A stretch of DNA of 36,801 bases from Campylobacter sp. (GCA_022511325.1 JAFLRU010000004.1:1-36801), one strand, 5' to 3'; shown: positions 1 through 8,718, counted from the first letter of the stretch. Notes: a model not told the origin generated them from the sequence alone. Numbers and translations are program-made.

Positions 1-285
1 AGGAAGATTATAAATTTCACCCTTATAGTTCGCAATAGGAGAATTGATAAAATGATTAAATTCACAAAATTCACTCATATAATCCCAAATTTTTTTATCA
101 CTTGTTCTAAAAATATGGGCTCCATAATAATGGATGTGGATATTTTCCTCATTCTTAGTATAGCAATTTCCACCGATATGATTTCTTTTTTCAAGCACAA
201 GGCATTTTTTCCTTATTTTACTCGCTTCATAGGCAAAAATACTACCAAACAAACCACTACCCACTATACAATAATCATAAAGCAT
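1..285 (-). CDS. glf: UDP-galactopyranose mutase, N-terminal part (cut by window edge)
   Basis: The minus strand is open from an ATG at 285 to the window edge, giving the first 95 residues. They begin MLYDYCIVGSGLFGS, an FAD-binding GxGxxG dinucleotide fold. An acidic end of beta-2 follows (VLEKRNHIGGNCYT), then a His-rich stretch HIHYYGAHIFRTSD near residues 51-64, which is characteristic of Glf proteins. The enzyme converts UDP-galactopyranose to UDP-galactofuranose in the cytoplasm for capsule or LOS synthesis. A possible ribosome site (AAGG) lies about 11 bases before the ATG. It follows tpx in the same direction after 89 bases. The position is odd, because glf normally lies inside a polysaccharide cluster, so such a cluster may continue to the left. 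The family call is firm; the rest of the gene is unseen. Confidence 0.9.
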   Translation of the reverse strand, partial: MLYDYCIVGSGLFGSIFAYEASKIRKKCLVLEKRNHIGGNCYTKNEENIHIHYYGAHIFRTSDKKIWDYMSEFCEFNHFINSPIANYKGEIYNLP

Positions 286-314
286 TTCTTAATAAACCTT
301 AAAATAAATTAAGG

Positions 315-344
315 ATTTAAGATATTAAAACTTAAATCTTAAAT
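315..344 (-). terminator. weak hairpin between tpx and glf
   Basis: Nine-base arms at 315-323 and 336-344 are perfect reverse complements around a 12-base loop. The stem is almost all A-T, and the minus-strand transcript continues into a T-rich stretch. It could end tpx transcription before glf, but it is weak and chance is possible in such AT-rich DNA. Confidence 0.3.
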
Positions 345-374
345 TATTTCTTTTTAAATAAAAAGTTTGTTCGA

Positions 375-872
375 TTAAGCTTTAAAGAAAGCTTCGAGTT
401 TTGCTAAATCAGGTAGATTTGTTACTTCGCTGACTAATTCTTTATAAACAATTTTTCCATCTTTTACAACAAAAACTGCTCTAGCAAGCAAGCCCTCAAG
501 AGGACCATCACCGATTAAAACTCCATATTTTTGACCAAATTCTTTAGCTAAAAAATCACTTCCGACAACTAAATTATCAATTCCTTCTGTGGTGCAAAAT
601 CTTCCCATAGCAAAAGGCAAATCAAGTGTTACAACAACAACTTCAGCTCCAGAAAAAGATGCGATTTTTTTATTAAATTCTCTTGCTTCAGTTGCACAAA
701 CTGCAGTATCTAAACTTGGCATAGAAAGTAAAATTTGGGTTTTACTAGATGAGCCGACCTCAATAGAACTTAAATCTCTTGCCTTAAGTTTCACAACAGG
801 TGCTTTATCATTCACCTCTACATTTTGTCCTTTAAGCGTGATAGGATTCCCTTTAAAATTAACTGAACTCAT
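375..872 (-). CDS. tpx: thiol peroxidase (Tpx, atypical 2-Cys peroxiredoxin)
   Basis: This 165-residue protein has the full Tpx layout. The peroxidatic cysteine is Cys59 in SMPSLDTAVCATEARE, and the resolving cysteine is Cys93 in MGRFCTTEGIDN. The family reduces hydrogen peroxide and organic peroxides using thioredoxin, in the cytoplasm or periplasm. No signal peptide is visible, so cytoplasmic action is likely here. The ATG at 872 has a good ribosome site (GGAG, six bases upstream). It lies 52 bases downstream of the helicase gene and faces the same way, with its own likely -10 box in the gap. Length and motifs match the family, and the call is firm. Confidence 0.95.
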   Translation of the reverse strand: MSSVNFKGNPITLKGQNVEVNDKAPVVKLKARDLSSIEVGSSSKTQILLSMPSLDTAVCATEAREFNKKIASFSGAEVVVVTLDLPFAMGRFCTTEGIDNLVVGSDFLAKEFGQKYGVLIGDGPLEGLLARAVFVVKDGKIVYKELVSEVTNLPDLAKLEAFFKA

Positions 873-900
873 TTTTTCTCCTTAAAAATTGATTGCTTAA

Positions 901-906
901 ATTGTA
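901..906 (-). promoter_or_regulatory. putative -10 box of tpx
   Basis: The minus strand reads GGATACAAT here, with hexamer TACAAT, about 29 bases before the tpx ATG. It fits a Campylobacter sigma-70 -10 box; no -35 box is evident. It would let tpx be transcribed independently of the helicase upstream. Confidence 0.45.
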
Positions 907-924
907 TCCATATAAAGTTAATAT

Positions 925-2940
925 TTATTCTTTAACCAGCCCTGCTTCAATCAAAAAACACGAAGGGGCATAACCTATTTTCTTACTTTTATCATATTTT
1001 GCATAACTTAAATAAAGCGTATTTTTCGCCCTTGTTACAGCAACATAAAAAAGCCTACGCTCTTCTTCTAAGCTTCCACTCATCGCTATAAGTTTTTGAT
1101 TAGGAAAGCGATTCTGTGCTAAATCCACCACAAAAACCATATCAAATTCCAAACCCTTACTTGCGTGGATACTCAACAAATTTACACCCTTGCCATTGCT
1201 CATCTCACTTGAACCTAAAGTAAGAAAATTATAATAACTATAAACATCGCTGTAATTTTTGCCAAGCTCTTTTAAAACTGCGAGTTTGGAAGAAATTTTT
1301 TCTAAATTTTCACTTTTTCTTAGTAAATCCACCTGCCCTGCTTTGTTTGTGGCTCTTTTTATGGCAAGATTTTCGCAAAGTTCTTTAAAAAAAGCATTAT
1401 TGCAAAGTTCATTTATAATGCTTAAAGAATGGTGGTTGTCTTTTGTATTTTTAATAAAATGATAAATTTTTTCTAAATTTTTAGCACATTCTTCGTTGAT
1501 TTTAGAAAGCTTTAAAATGGGGTGAGCATTAAATTCACTTTCTAAAATAAAACGTTTTGCGTCCGCAAATTCATCTAAATCCGCAAAAAGTCCTAATTCA
1601 TAGCTACTCTTTTTTTCGCTTTTTAAATCCGCATTTTTATCTGGATTTAAAAAACCTTGTATCAAACTCCCCTGCCCTAATTTAAGCAAGGCATCAAAAA
1701 TTTCCTTAGCCAAAACACTTCCAACCCCTTTAGTATGAGTGATGAGATGAATAAATGCCATAATGTCCTTAGGATTAACTACAAGGGCTAACATTGCACA
1801 AAAAGCTTTAACTTCTAAACTCTCAAAAAAACTTCCACTTCCCTTTCTTACGCAAGAAATCCCTTGTTCTCTTAAAGCAACCTCTAAACCATCAGCACTT
1901 GAATTGTTCCGAAAAATAATAGCAATATTTTCAAAACTCACCCCGCTTGTAAGGACCATTTTAGCAATATTTTCGTATTGGTCAAAATTCTCCTCAAAAG
2001 TCAGCAAAGTGGGTGCTTTAAATTCATCATTTCTTGTAACAATAAGTTCTTTTGGATACAATCTTTCGTTATTTAAAATGACTTTATTTGCTAAAGCTAA
2101 AATACTCCTAGAGGAGCGGTAATTTTTATTGAGTGAAAAAATTTGTGCATCTTTAAAACGATGTTTAAATCCACCTATTATATTAATATCTGCACCATTA
2201 AAGGCATAAATACTTTGATCATAATCTCCAACGCAAAAAAGACTCTTACTTTCAAAAGCTTCGATTAATGAGCTTTGCAAAGCATTTGTATCTTGATATT
2301 CATCAACTAAAATTTCATCAAATTCGTGTTTTTGGGTTTTTAAAAAGGATTTAAGCCTGATAAGCAAATCATTAAAATCTACATAGTTAAATCTTTCTTT
2401 TTCAAGCTCGTATTCTTTAAAAATATCCTCATAAATTTCAGCATAAACACTTTGTTCCTCGTAATTTTTGCAAAACCAAGTGTAAAATTCTTCATCAATG
2501 CTTTTGTTTTGAAACAAAGAATACAAATCATAAAGATAGCTTGGTGCATAAGGTTTTACTTCACTTAAATGTCTAAAAATTCTTTTTTCATAAAGACTTC
2601 TAAGCAAAATTTTTAGCTCTGAAGCTTGTTTTAAAGCTAAATTTTTATTTGCATTTCTAAGTAAAGTGTAAGCAACGCTATGGAAAGTTCCAGCTAAAAT
2701 TTCACTTGTAATATTTTTATCAAAATAATAACTCAAACGATTTATCATTTCTTTGCTCGCCTTATTTGTAAAGGTTAAAAGCATTATTTTTTGGGGTTTT
2801 ACTCCTTGTTTTAAAAGATGAGCAATCCTTGCAACAATGGTAGAAGTTTTACCGGTTCCAGCACTTGCAATCACTAAATTATGCCCAAAACTTGCAGTAG
2901 CTGCTTTGAATTGTTCTTCGTTGAGTTTAGAAAGTGGCAT
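925..2940 (-). CDS. UvrD/Rep-family superfamily 1 DNA helicase
   Basis: This 671-residue ATP-dependent 3'-5' DNA helicase has all SF1A motifs in order: Walker A ASAGTGKT at 25-32, motif Ia (LLTFTNKAS), Walker B DEYQDTN, motif III GDYDQSIYAFNGAD, NYRSS (motif IV region), motif V SIHASKGLEFDMVFVVD and motif VI ERRLFYVAVTRAK. Relatives unwind DNA in repair and replication restart. I chose the ATG at 2940, where the protein starts MPLSKLNEEQFKAA. It has an AAGGA ribosome site, and family homology begins there. The frame stays open another 27 codons upstream but that stretch is unlike helicases. It is probably the gene listed in C. jejuni as a putative ATP-dependent helicase. Whether it acts as UvrD, Rep or PcrA cannot be decided here. 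Confidence 0.92.
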   Translation of the reverse strand: MPLSKLNEEQFKAATASFGHNLVIASAGTGKTSTIVARIAHLLKQGVKPQKIMLLTFTNKASKEMINRLSYYFDKNITSEILAGTFHSVAYTLLRNANKNLALKQASELKILLRSLYEKRIFRHLSEVKPYAPSYLYDLYSLFQNKSIDEEFYTWFCKNYEEQSVYAEIYEDIFKEYELEKERFNYVDFNDLLIRLKSFLKTQKHEFDEILVDEYQDTNALQSSLIEAFESKSLFCVGDYDQSIYAFNGADINIIGGFKHRFKDAQIFSLNKNYRSSRSILALANKVILNNERLYPKELIVTRNDEFKAPTLLTFEENFDQYENIAKMVLTSGVSFENIAIIFRNNSSADGLEVALREQGISCVRKGSGSFFESLEVKAFCAMLALVVNPKDIMAFIHLITHTKGVGSVLAKEIFDALLKLGQGSLIQGFLNPDKNADLKSEKKSSYELGLFADLDEFADAKRFILESEFNAHPILKLSKINEECAKNLEKIYHFIKNTKDNHHSLSIINELCNNAFFKELCENLAIKRATNKAGQVDLLRKSENLEKISSKLAVLKELGKNYSDVYSYYNFLTLGSSEMSNGKGVNLLSIHASKGLEFDMVFVVDLAQNRFPNQKLIAMSGSLEEERRLFYVAVTRAKNTLYLSYAKYDKSKKIGYAPSCFLIEAGLVKE

Positions 2941-3011
2941 TTTTATCCTTAAAAAAGCTAAAATTATAAAAAAAATTTGCTTAAAAAATGTAAATTTTAC
3001 TTTTCTTTGTG

Positions 3012-3017
3012 TATAAT
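3012..3017 (+). promoter_or_regulatory. extended -10 box of the periplasmic-protein gene
   Basis: The sequence TTTGTGTATAAT gives a perfect TATAAT with an upstream TGn, 33 bases before the ATG at 3051. The complementary strand reads TATTAT at nearly the same place, so a leftward start toward the helicase gene at 2940 is possible from overlapping bases. Confidence 0.6.
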
Positions 3018-3050
3018 ACAAATTAATTTTAGTTTTTTAAGGAAATAAAG

Positions 3051-3938
3051 ATGAATATTAAGGTTTTTTCTGTTTTAACCGCAATTCTTATAATCGTTAT
3101 AGCAGTTCTTGGGGGAGCCTATTATTATCTTTTTGAATATTCTAGCTCGCCAGAAATCCCAAATTATTCTAATACCAACACTCCGCAAAACCAAAATTAT
3201 AATCAAAACGCAAAAAATAATATTCAAGAACAAAATATTCCATCAATTAACACACAAACACAAGAACCAACTTCTATTCAAGAACTAACTCCGGCTATAC
3301 AAGAAATACAAAAAGAGGTAAAAACTCAAAATTCACAAAACGATAAAAAAGATGAAATAAAAACTCAAAAAACTACTGAAAATACTCCAAAAAAAGATGA
3401 AAATCCTTTAAAACTTGTTCAAGATTCTCAAAATTCTAAAACCAAATTAAGCACCATAAAAGAATATCAAGAAAGAGGTAAAGATAGCCGCTTAGAACCA
3501 GAATTAAGCACTGAAACCATTAAAGTGTATGTAATGGACGGAAAAGCTTTAAGTGATTATAGAATAGGACTTTTAAAAGATATGCTTGAACCCGTGCAAA
3601 ATCGTTCAAAAGATTATAATCTAAGTGTTTTTATTGAAATGTTACCTCAAAATGAAATGAGTATAAGTATTTATAATAAAGACATCATTTTTTCAGACAG
3701 AAAAAAATCTTATAGATATATCACTATGGATAAACTCAAACCTTATCTTAATAATCCTGAAAGCCTTAATAGCAAGGTTAAAAGAGAACAAATCATAGAA
3801 AGAGTAAGTTTTCAAATCGATACGCATTCAGGTGGCAGTGCTTTTTCAAAACATATAAGAAGTCTTAAAAATGGGCTTAATACAGCTCAATATTTCTTTC
3901 CATTCTGCGAAATCATTTATATTGATTCTAAAAAATAG
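3051..3938 (+). CDS. membrane-anchored periplasmic protein of unknown function
   Basis: The 295-residue product has one hydrophobic segment at about residues 7-28 and a short cytoplasmic Lys start, so it is a signal anchor or an uncleaved signal. A long low-complexity linker follows, about residues 32-130, rich in Asn, Gln, Thr, Lys and Pro and almost free of large hydrophobic residues. The folded part is about residues 145-295 and contains no motif I recognise. C. jejuni has a comparable putative periplasmic protein at this place, next to valS. The layout suggests a domain held off the inner membrane by a flexible tether, perhaps reaching peptidoglycan, but that is inference. The start has a clear AAGGA ribosome site. 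It is divergent from the helicase gene and ends in a hairpin. Confidence 0.8.
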   Translation: MNIKVFSVLTAILIIVIAVLGGAYYYLFEYSSSPEIPNYSNTNTPQNQNYNQNAKNNIQEQNIPSINTQTQEPTSIQELTPAIQEIQKEVKTQNSQNDKKDEIKTQKTTENTPKKDENPLKLVQDSQNSKTKLSTIKEYQERGKDSRLEPELSTETIKVYVMDGKALSDYRIGLLKDMLEPVQNRSKDYNLSVFIEMLPQNEMSISIYNKDIIFSDRKKSYRYITMDKLKPYLNNPESLNSKVKREQIIERVSFQIDTHSGGSAFSKHIRSLKNGLNTAQYFFPFCEIIYIDSKK

Positions 3939-3957
3939 GCGAACTTTTGCCTATTTT
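3932..3957 (+). terminator. hairpin terminator overlapping the gene's stop codon
   Basis: Perfect nine-base arms AAAATAGGC (3932-3940) and GCCTATTTT (3949-3957) flank an eight-base loop. The TAG stop of the periplasmic-protein gene lies within the left arm. The right arm ends in four T, so it should work as an intrinsic terminator. Confidence 0.7.
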
Positions 3958-3981
3958 AAAAAAAAATTTAATTTTTATAGA

Positions 3982-3987
3982 TAAAAT
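3982..3987 (+). promoter_or_regulatory. putative -10 box of valS
   Basis: TAGATAAAAT contains a TAAAAT hexamer about 36 bases before the valS ATG, just after the preceding terminator. No -35 box is clear. Confidence 0.45.
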
Positions 3988-4023
3988 TTATTGCTAAAAA
4001 AACCAGTGAGTTAAGGTTAAAAT

Positions 4024-6633
4024 ATGTATGATAAAAATATAGAAAAAAATTATTATAAACTTTGCGAAGAACGTGGATATTTTGAGATAGATTCAAATAA
4101 AGCTATCCAAAAAGAAGGTAAAAATTTTTGCATTATGATGCCTCCTCCTAATGTAACAGGAAGTCTTCACATAGGACACGCTTTAACCTTTACTTTACAA
4201 GATATTACAACGCGTTATAAAAGAATGGATGGTTATAAAACCCTTTATCAACCCGGGCTTGATCACGCAGGAATTGCGACGCAAAATGTTGTTGAAAAGC
4301 AGCTTCTTGCACAAGGGATTAAAAAAGAAGAAATCGGCAGAAAAGAATTCATACAAAAAATATGGGAGTGGAAAGAACAAAGCGGGGGTAAAATTTTAGA
4401 TCAAATGCGAACACTTGGAATTACTCCTGCGTGGAGTCGTTTGCGTTTTACTATGGATGAAGGACTTGCAAGTGCTGTAAGAAAGGCTTTTGTAGAACTT
4501 TATGAAAAGAAGCTGATTGAACGCGGAAATTATATGATTAATTGGTGTACTCACGATGGAGCTTTAAGCGATATAGAAGTCGAATACAAAGAAAATCAAG
4601 GCAAACTCTATCATATAAAGTATTTTTTAAAAGACAGCAAAGATTTTGTCGTTGTTGCGACAACTAGACCCGAAACTTTTTTTGGGGATACTGCTGTAAT
4701 GGTTCATCCAGATGATGAAAGGTATCAAGCCCTTATAGGTAAGGAACTTGTTTTACCGATGAGCGAAAAAACGATTAAAATCATTGCTGATGAGTGCGTG
4801 GATAAAGAATTTGGAACAGGAGTGGTAAAAGTTACTCCAGCACACGATATGAACGATTATGAAGTAGGTTTGAGGCACAATTTAGAATTCATTAGCGTTT
4901 TTGATGAAAAAGGTATTTTAAATGAACATTGTTTAGAATTTCAAGGTTTAGAAAGACTAGCCGCTCGTGAAAAAATCGTGCAAAAACTTGAAAAATTAGG
5001 CTTTATCGACAAAATAGAAGAACACAAAAATCAAGTAGGATACTGCTATCGTTGCAATAACATAGTCGAGCCTTATATCTCAAAACAATGGTTTGTTAAA
5101 AAAGAGATTGCAAAAGAAAGTATAGAAAAAGTTGCCTTAGGTGAAAGTAAATTTTATCCAAACCACTGGATTAATAGTTTTAATGCGTGGATGAAAGATT
5201 TAAAACCTTGGTGCATTTCAAGACAACTTTGGTGGGGGCATCAAATTCCTGTGTATTATTGCGAATGTTCTTATGAGTGGGCGAGTGAAAATGAGCTTGA
5301 TTGTTGTCCAAAATGCAAAAGTAAAAATTTCACGAGAGACCCTGATGTGCTTGACACTTGGTTTTCATCAGGACTTTGGGCGATGAGTACTTTAGGTTGG
5401 GGAAATGGAAACTGGGGTAAAGATGAGCTTTGGTTTGAGAGTGATTTAAAAAACTTTTATCCAAATTCTTTACTCATTACAGGTTTTGATATTTTATTTT
5501 TCTGGGTTGCTAGAATGATGTTTCAAAGCACAAATGCCTTAAAAACTCTTCCTTTTAAAGATATATACTTACACGCTTTGGTTAAAGACGAGCAAGGCAG
5601 AAAAATGAGTAAAAGCCTTGGAAATGTAATTGATCCAACTCAAAGTATAGAAGAATATAGTGCCGATATTTTGCGTTTTACTCTTGCTTTACTAGCCATT
5701 CAAGGAAGAGATATAAAACTAAGCAATGAAAAACTCTTGCAAGTTAGAAATTTCACAAACAAAATTTATAATGCCGCTCAATATTTACTGCTCAATCAAA
5801 GTCATTTTGAGGATTTAGAAAAAATTAAACTCGAAAGCCCTTTAGCTAAATACATTTACGCTAAATTTACAGAGTGCATTAAACAAACTAGAGAGAATTT
5901 AGACAATTACCGCTTCAATGATGCGGCAAATACCTTGTATAAATTCTTTTGGGACGATTTTTGCGACTGGGGGATAGAACTAAGTAAGGCTGAAAAATCA
6001 AGTGTTAAAGAGCTTGGAAGCATTTTTAAAGAAGCTTTAAGACTCTTGCACCCTTTTATGCCATTTATTAGTGAGTATTTATATCATCTTTTAAGTGGTA
6101 CAAAGCTTGAAAATTCAAGCTCTATAATGATTAGCAAATATCCTGATTTTAAAAACAAAGATGAAAATATAGAAAAAACTTTTTCTTTACTCATTGAAAG
6201 TATAGTAAGCATTCGTCGTGCAAAAAGTCTTATCGAACTTGGAAATTCTAAAATTGGGAAAGCTTTTATAAAGCTTAATGATAAAGCCTTAGAACAAGAA
6301 CTTAAAAATTATAAAAATTTTATCACTTTGCTTGCAAAATGCGAAAATATAGAGTTTGTAAATGAAAAATTACAAAAAGCCATTTGTGATGTGAGCGAAA
6401 ATTTAGAAATTTTCATTACTCTTGAAAATATAGACTTAAGTGCTATGATTTCACGACTTGAAAAACAAAAAGAGAAGCTTACAAAAGAAATTAACAAACT
6501 TAATTCTATGCTTGAAAATAAAAAATTCATTCAAAATGCACCTAAAGAAGTCATCTCACAAAATACACAAAATCTTAATTCTTTAAAAACTCAACTTCAA
6601 AAAATCGAAGAAGAAATTGCAAGATTTAAATAA
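4024..6633 (+). CDS. valS: valyl-tRNA synthetase
   Basis: This 869-residue class I synthetase charges tRNA-Val with valine in the cytoplasm. The first signature, PPPNVTGSLHIGHAL, has HIGH at 49-52, and KMSKS lies at 527-531. Between them are the editing (CP1) domain, with TTRPETFFGDTAV, and Cys pairs around CYRCNN and CCPKCKSK that could bind zinc. Also present is the ValRS signature DVLDTWFSSGLW. The last 65 or so residues form a Lys/Glu-rich coiled coil, as in other ValRS, which binds the tRNA. Length is typical. The ATG at 4024 has an AAGG ribosome site. It stands alone between two terminators, with its own -10 box. Confidence 0.98.
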   Translation: MYDKNIEKNYYKLCEERGYFEIDSNKAIQKEGKNFCIMMPPPNVTGSLHIGHALTFTLQDITTRYKRMDGYKTLYQPGLDHAGIATQNVVEKQLLAQGIKKEEIGRKEFIQKIWEWKEQSGGKILDQMRTLGITPAWSRLRFTMDEGLASAVRKAFVELYEKKLIERGNYMINWCTHDGALSDIEVEYKENQGKLYHIKYFLKDSKDFVVVATTRPETFFGDTAVMVHPDDERYQALIGKELVLPMSEKTIKIIADECVDKEFGTGVVKVTPAHDMNDYEVGLRHNLEFISVFDEKGILNEHCLEFQGLERLAAREKIVQKLEKLGFIDKIEEHKNQVGYCYRCNNIVEPYISKQWFVKKEIAKESIEKVALGESKFYPNHWINSFNAWMKDLKPWCISRQLWWGHQIPVYYCECSYEWASENELDCCPKCKSKNFTRDPDVLDTWFSSGLWAMSTLGWGNGNWGKDELWFESDLKNFYPNSLLITGFDILFFWVARMMFQSTNALKTLPFKDIYLHALVKDEQGRKMSKSLGNVIDPTQSIEEYSADILRFTLALLAIQGRDIKLSNEKLLQVRNFTNKIYNAAQYLLLNQSHFEDLEKIKLESPLAKYIYAKFTECIKQTRENLDNYRFNDAANTLYKFFWDDFCDWGIELSKAEKSSVKELGSIFKEALRLLHPFMPFISEYLYHLLSGTKLENSSSIMISKYPDFKNKDENIEKTFSLLIESIVSIRRAKSLIELGNSKIGKAFIKLNDKALEQELKNYKNFITLLAKCENIEFVNEKLQKAICDVSENLEIFITLENIDLSAMISRLEKQKEKLTKEINKLNSMLENKKFIQNAPKEVISQNTQNLNSLKTQLQKIEEEIARFK

Positions 6634-6660
6634 AATATCAAAAAGAATTTTTGATATTTT
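6632..6660 (+). terminator. strong intrinsic terminator after valS
   Basis: A perfect 13-base-pair stem, arms at 6632-6644 and 6648-6660, has a three-base loop GAA and a T-rich right arm. It starts inside the valS stop codon. Confidence 0.8.
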
Positions 6661-6673
6661 ATTAATTTTAAGG

Positions 6674-6720
6674 TGAAATTTCAAATTTTTATGAATTTCA
6701 TATTGCAATATAAATTTCAA
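6674..6720 (+). promoter_or_regulatory. nested inverted repeats upstream of the metNI operon (possible operator)
   Basis: TGAAATT at 6674-6680 is the reverse complement of AATTTCA at 6694-6700. A perfect 12-base palindrome, ATATTGCAATAT, follows at 6700-6711, and a further AAATTTCAA lies at 6712-6720. They lie 50-100 bases upstream of the likely -10 box of metN. This could be a repressor or activator site. No Campylobacter methionine regulator is established to my knowledge, so the assignment is inference, and AT-rich DNA gives such repeats by chance. Confidence 0.3.
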
Positions 6721-6769
6721 AATTAAAAAATATTTTAGATCCTGCTTTTTAATTTAAGCTGCATTAAGG

Positions 6770-6775
6770 TAAAAT
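6770..6775 (+). promoter_or_regulatory. putative -10 box of metN operon
   Basis: AAGGTAAAATAAAG contains a TAAAAT hexamer 28 bases before the metN ATG. It is the best candidate in the 170-base gap after valS. Confidence 0.4.
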
Positions 6776-6803
6776 AAAGATTTTAAGAGAAATTGAGGTT
6801 ATA

Positions 6804-7817
6804 ATGATTAAAATTGAAAATTTAAAAAAATATTATGGCAAAGAACTTGTGATTAACGATGTTTCCTTAGAGATAAAAAAAGGAGAAATTTACGCCATTG
6901 TTGGACATAGTGGTGCAGGTAAATCCACCCTTTTAAGATGTATTAATGCCTTAGAAGCTTATCAAGAAGGAAAAGTTGAAGTGCTAGGGCACAATGTTAA
7001 AGACTTAGCTAAAAATAATCCTAAAGAACTTATCAACCTTAGAAAAGATATAGGAATGATTTTTCAAAATTTCGCTTTGATGAATAGAAAATCCGTGTTT
7101 GAAAATGTTGCAATGCCTTTAAGGGTGCATTATACAAGTTCAAAGCTTTATTCAAGCCTTTTTAAAAAAGAATATCTTAGTGAAGAAAGTATCAAAAAAA
7201 GAGTGAATGAACTTTTAGACATCGTGGGACTTTCAAGCAAAATTAAGGCTTATCCTAAAGAGCTAAGCGGGGGGCAAAAACAAAGAGTTGCTATAGCTAG
7301 AGCCTTAGCCTTAAATCCTAAAATTTTGCTTAGCGATGAAGCTACTTCAGCACTTGATCCAAATACGACTAAAAATATTTTAGAGCTTATTGCTAAAATC
7401 AATGTGGAATTTGGTATTAGCGTTGTTTTGGTTACTCACGAAATGGATGTGGTGAAGGATATTGCTTCAAAAGCTGTTTTACTTGAACACGGACAAATCA
7501 TCGGCAAAGGTAAAATCGATGAGCTTTTCTTAAAACCTAATGCTAAAATGAAAGAATTTTTGGGTGAGAGTGAGTTTTTACCTGCAAGTGGAGTAAATAT
7601 TCGTCTTTATTTTCCTAAAGAAGTTGCACAAAATAGTATAGTAACTCATATGGCAAGAACATTAAATATTGATTTTAACATAGTTTGGGGTAAGATAGAA
7701 AAACTCAATGATACAGCAGTAGGAAATTTGGTCATCAATATTGATGAAAAAGACAAACAAAGAGTTTTAGACTATATTGAAACAAGTGGAGTTTTATGGG
7801 AGGTGGCTGATGAGTGA
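6804..7817 (+). CDS. metN: methionine ABC importer ATP-binding protein
   Basis: The 337-residue ATPase has Walker [10 protein letters not shown] at 34-42, signature LSGGQ at 154-158, Walker [13 protein letters not shown] with D178/E179, and the switch His212 in VLVTHEMD. From about residue 260 a C-terminal NIL (ACT-like) domain follows. In E. coli MetN this domain binds methionine and shuts transport down when the cell is full. It powers uptake of methionine with the permease and binding proteins immediately downstream. The start has a GAGG ribosome site. Its end overlaps metI by eight bases, so the two are probably coupled. MetN is the best match because of the NIL domain and neighbours; substrate specificity is inferred. 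Confidence 0.93.
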   Translation: MIKIENLKKYYGKELVINDVSLEIKKGEIYAIVGHSGAGKSTLLRCINALEAYQEGKVEVLGHNVKDLAKNNPKELINLRKDIGMIFQNFALMNRKSVFENVAMPLRVHYTSSKLYSSLFKKEYLSEESIKKRVNELLDIVGLSSKIKAYPKELSGGQKQRVAIARALALNPKILLSDEATSALDPNTTKNILELIAKINVEFGISVVLVTHEMDVVKDIASKAVLLEHGQIIGKGKIDELFLKPNAKMKEFLGESEFLPASGVNIRLYFPKEVAQNSIVTHMARTLNIDFNIVWGKIEKLNDTAVGNLVINIDEKDKQRVLDYIETSGVLWEVADE

Positions 7818-8718
7818 GAGTTTAAAAGCTTTAAGTGATTTTTTCGGACGCATTAAGAAATTCTTAGACGAAAGCTCTTTAGAAGCTATCAAAGAAGTGA
7901 GTTTAAATTCCATTTATACTTTTGGTGAAAATTATGAAAATATACTCAAACAAGCTTTAAATGAAACTATTTTTATGAGCTTGCTATCGGTTTTTGTAGG
8001 ATTTTTACTTGCTATAATTCCTGGAATTTTACTTGCAATTTGGGGTAAAGAGGGTATTAAAGAAAATAAAATTGCCTACGGGGTTTTAGATTTTATCACA
8101 AATCTTTTGCGTGCTTTTCCTTTTCTTATCCTCATCGTTGTGCTTTTGCCTCTTTCTAAAATCGTAGTTGGCACGAGCATAGGAACAGCTGCTGCAACAG
8201 TGCCTTTAGCCATAGGTATAGCTCCTTACTTAGCCAAAATGTTAGAAAGTGCGTTTAAAGAGGTGGATAAAGGGGTTATAGAAGCCGCAAAATCCTTTGG
8301 AACAAGTAATTTTCAAATCATTTTTAGAGTGATTTTTGTTGAAGCTTTACCAAGCGTTATTAGCGGACTTACTCTTACTTTAATTTTCACCATAGGTTTT
8401 TCAGCACTGGCTGGAACGGTTGGAGGTGGAGGACTTGGAGATGTTGCAATTCGCTATGGTTATGAACGTTTTAATAAAGAAGTGATGATTCAAACCGTTG
8501 TGATTTTACTTGTTTTAGTGCAAGTAGTGCAAATTTTAGGCAATTTATTTTATATATGGGCTAAGGATAATAAAGAAAGTCTTATTTTGGCGACGATTGC
8601 TTTGCTTGTTGTTATTAAATTAGCTTTTTCAGCTTATAATAATGAAGAAATCTTTTTTGAAGGAATATTAACAGCTTTGTTAATTTTAGCTTTATTATAT
8701 AGATTAAAAAGAAATTGA
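7810..8718 (+). CDS. metI: methionine ABC importer permease, with extra terminal segments
   Basis: This inner-membrane permease has the conserved loop that docks on the ATPase ([16 protein letters not shown], about residues 151-166). The permease core runs from about 50 to 252, with hydrophobic segments near 55-78, 95-118, 130-147, 184-202 and 228-251. MetI proteins are usually about 217 residues; this one is 302. It carries about 50 extra N-terminal residues and about 50 extra C-terminal residues containing two more hydrophobic segments (256-274 and 281-297). I chose the ATG at 7810, which follows a strong GGGAGGT ribosome site inside the end of metN. A TTG at 7777 has no comparable site. 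The permease family is clear; the extensions have no known role. Confidence 0.9.
   Translation: MSESLKALSDFFGRIKKFLDESSLEAIKEVSLNSIYTFGENYENILKQALNETIFMSLLSVFVGFLLAIIPGILLAIWGKEGIKENKIAYGVLDFITNLLRAFPFLILIVVLLPLSKIVVGTSIGTAAATVPLAIGIAPYLAKMLESAFKEVDKGVIEAAKSFGTSNFQIIFRVIFVEALPSVISGLTLTLIFTIGFSALAGTVGGGGLGDVAIRYGYERFNKEVMIQTVVILLVLVQVVQILGNLFYIWAKDNKESLILATIALLVVIKLAFSAYNNEEIFFEGILTALLILALLYRLKRN

Noticed and set aside
52-312. Plus-strand open frame of 86 codons
   Set aside because: It lies antisense over glf, whose minus-strand frame has a clear FAD-binding motif; the plus frame has no ribosome site or family features.
2941-3021. N-terminal extension of the helicase by 27 codons
   Set aside because: The extension is Phe/Lys/Ile-rich intergenic-like sequence, overlaps the promoter region, and the ATG at 2940 has a proper ribosome site and family N-terminus.
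7265-7278. Six-G run in metN as a phase-variable tract
   Set aside because: Campylobacter phase-variable G tracts are usually eight or more, and this one encodes the invariant LSGGQ signature.
7777-7809. Earlier TTG start for metI
   Set aside because: No ribosome site; the ATG at 7810 follows GGGAGGT.
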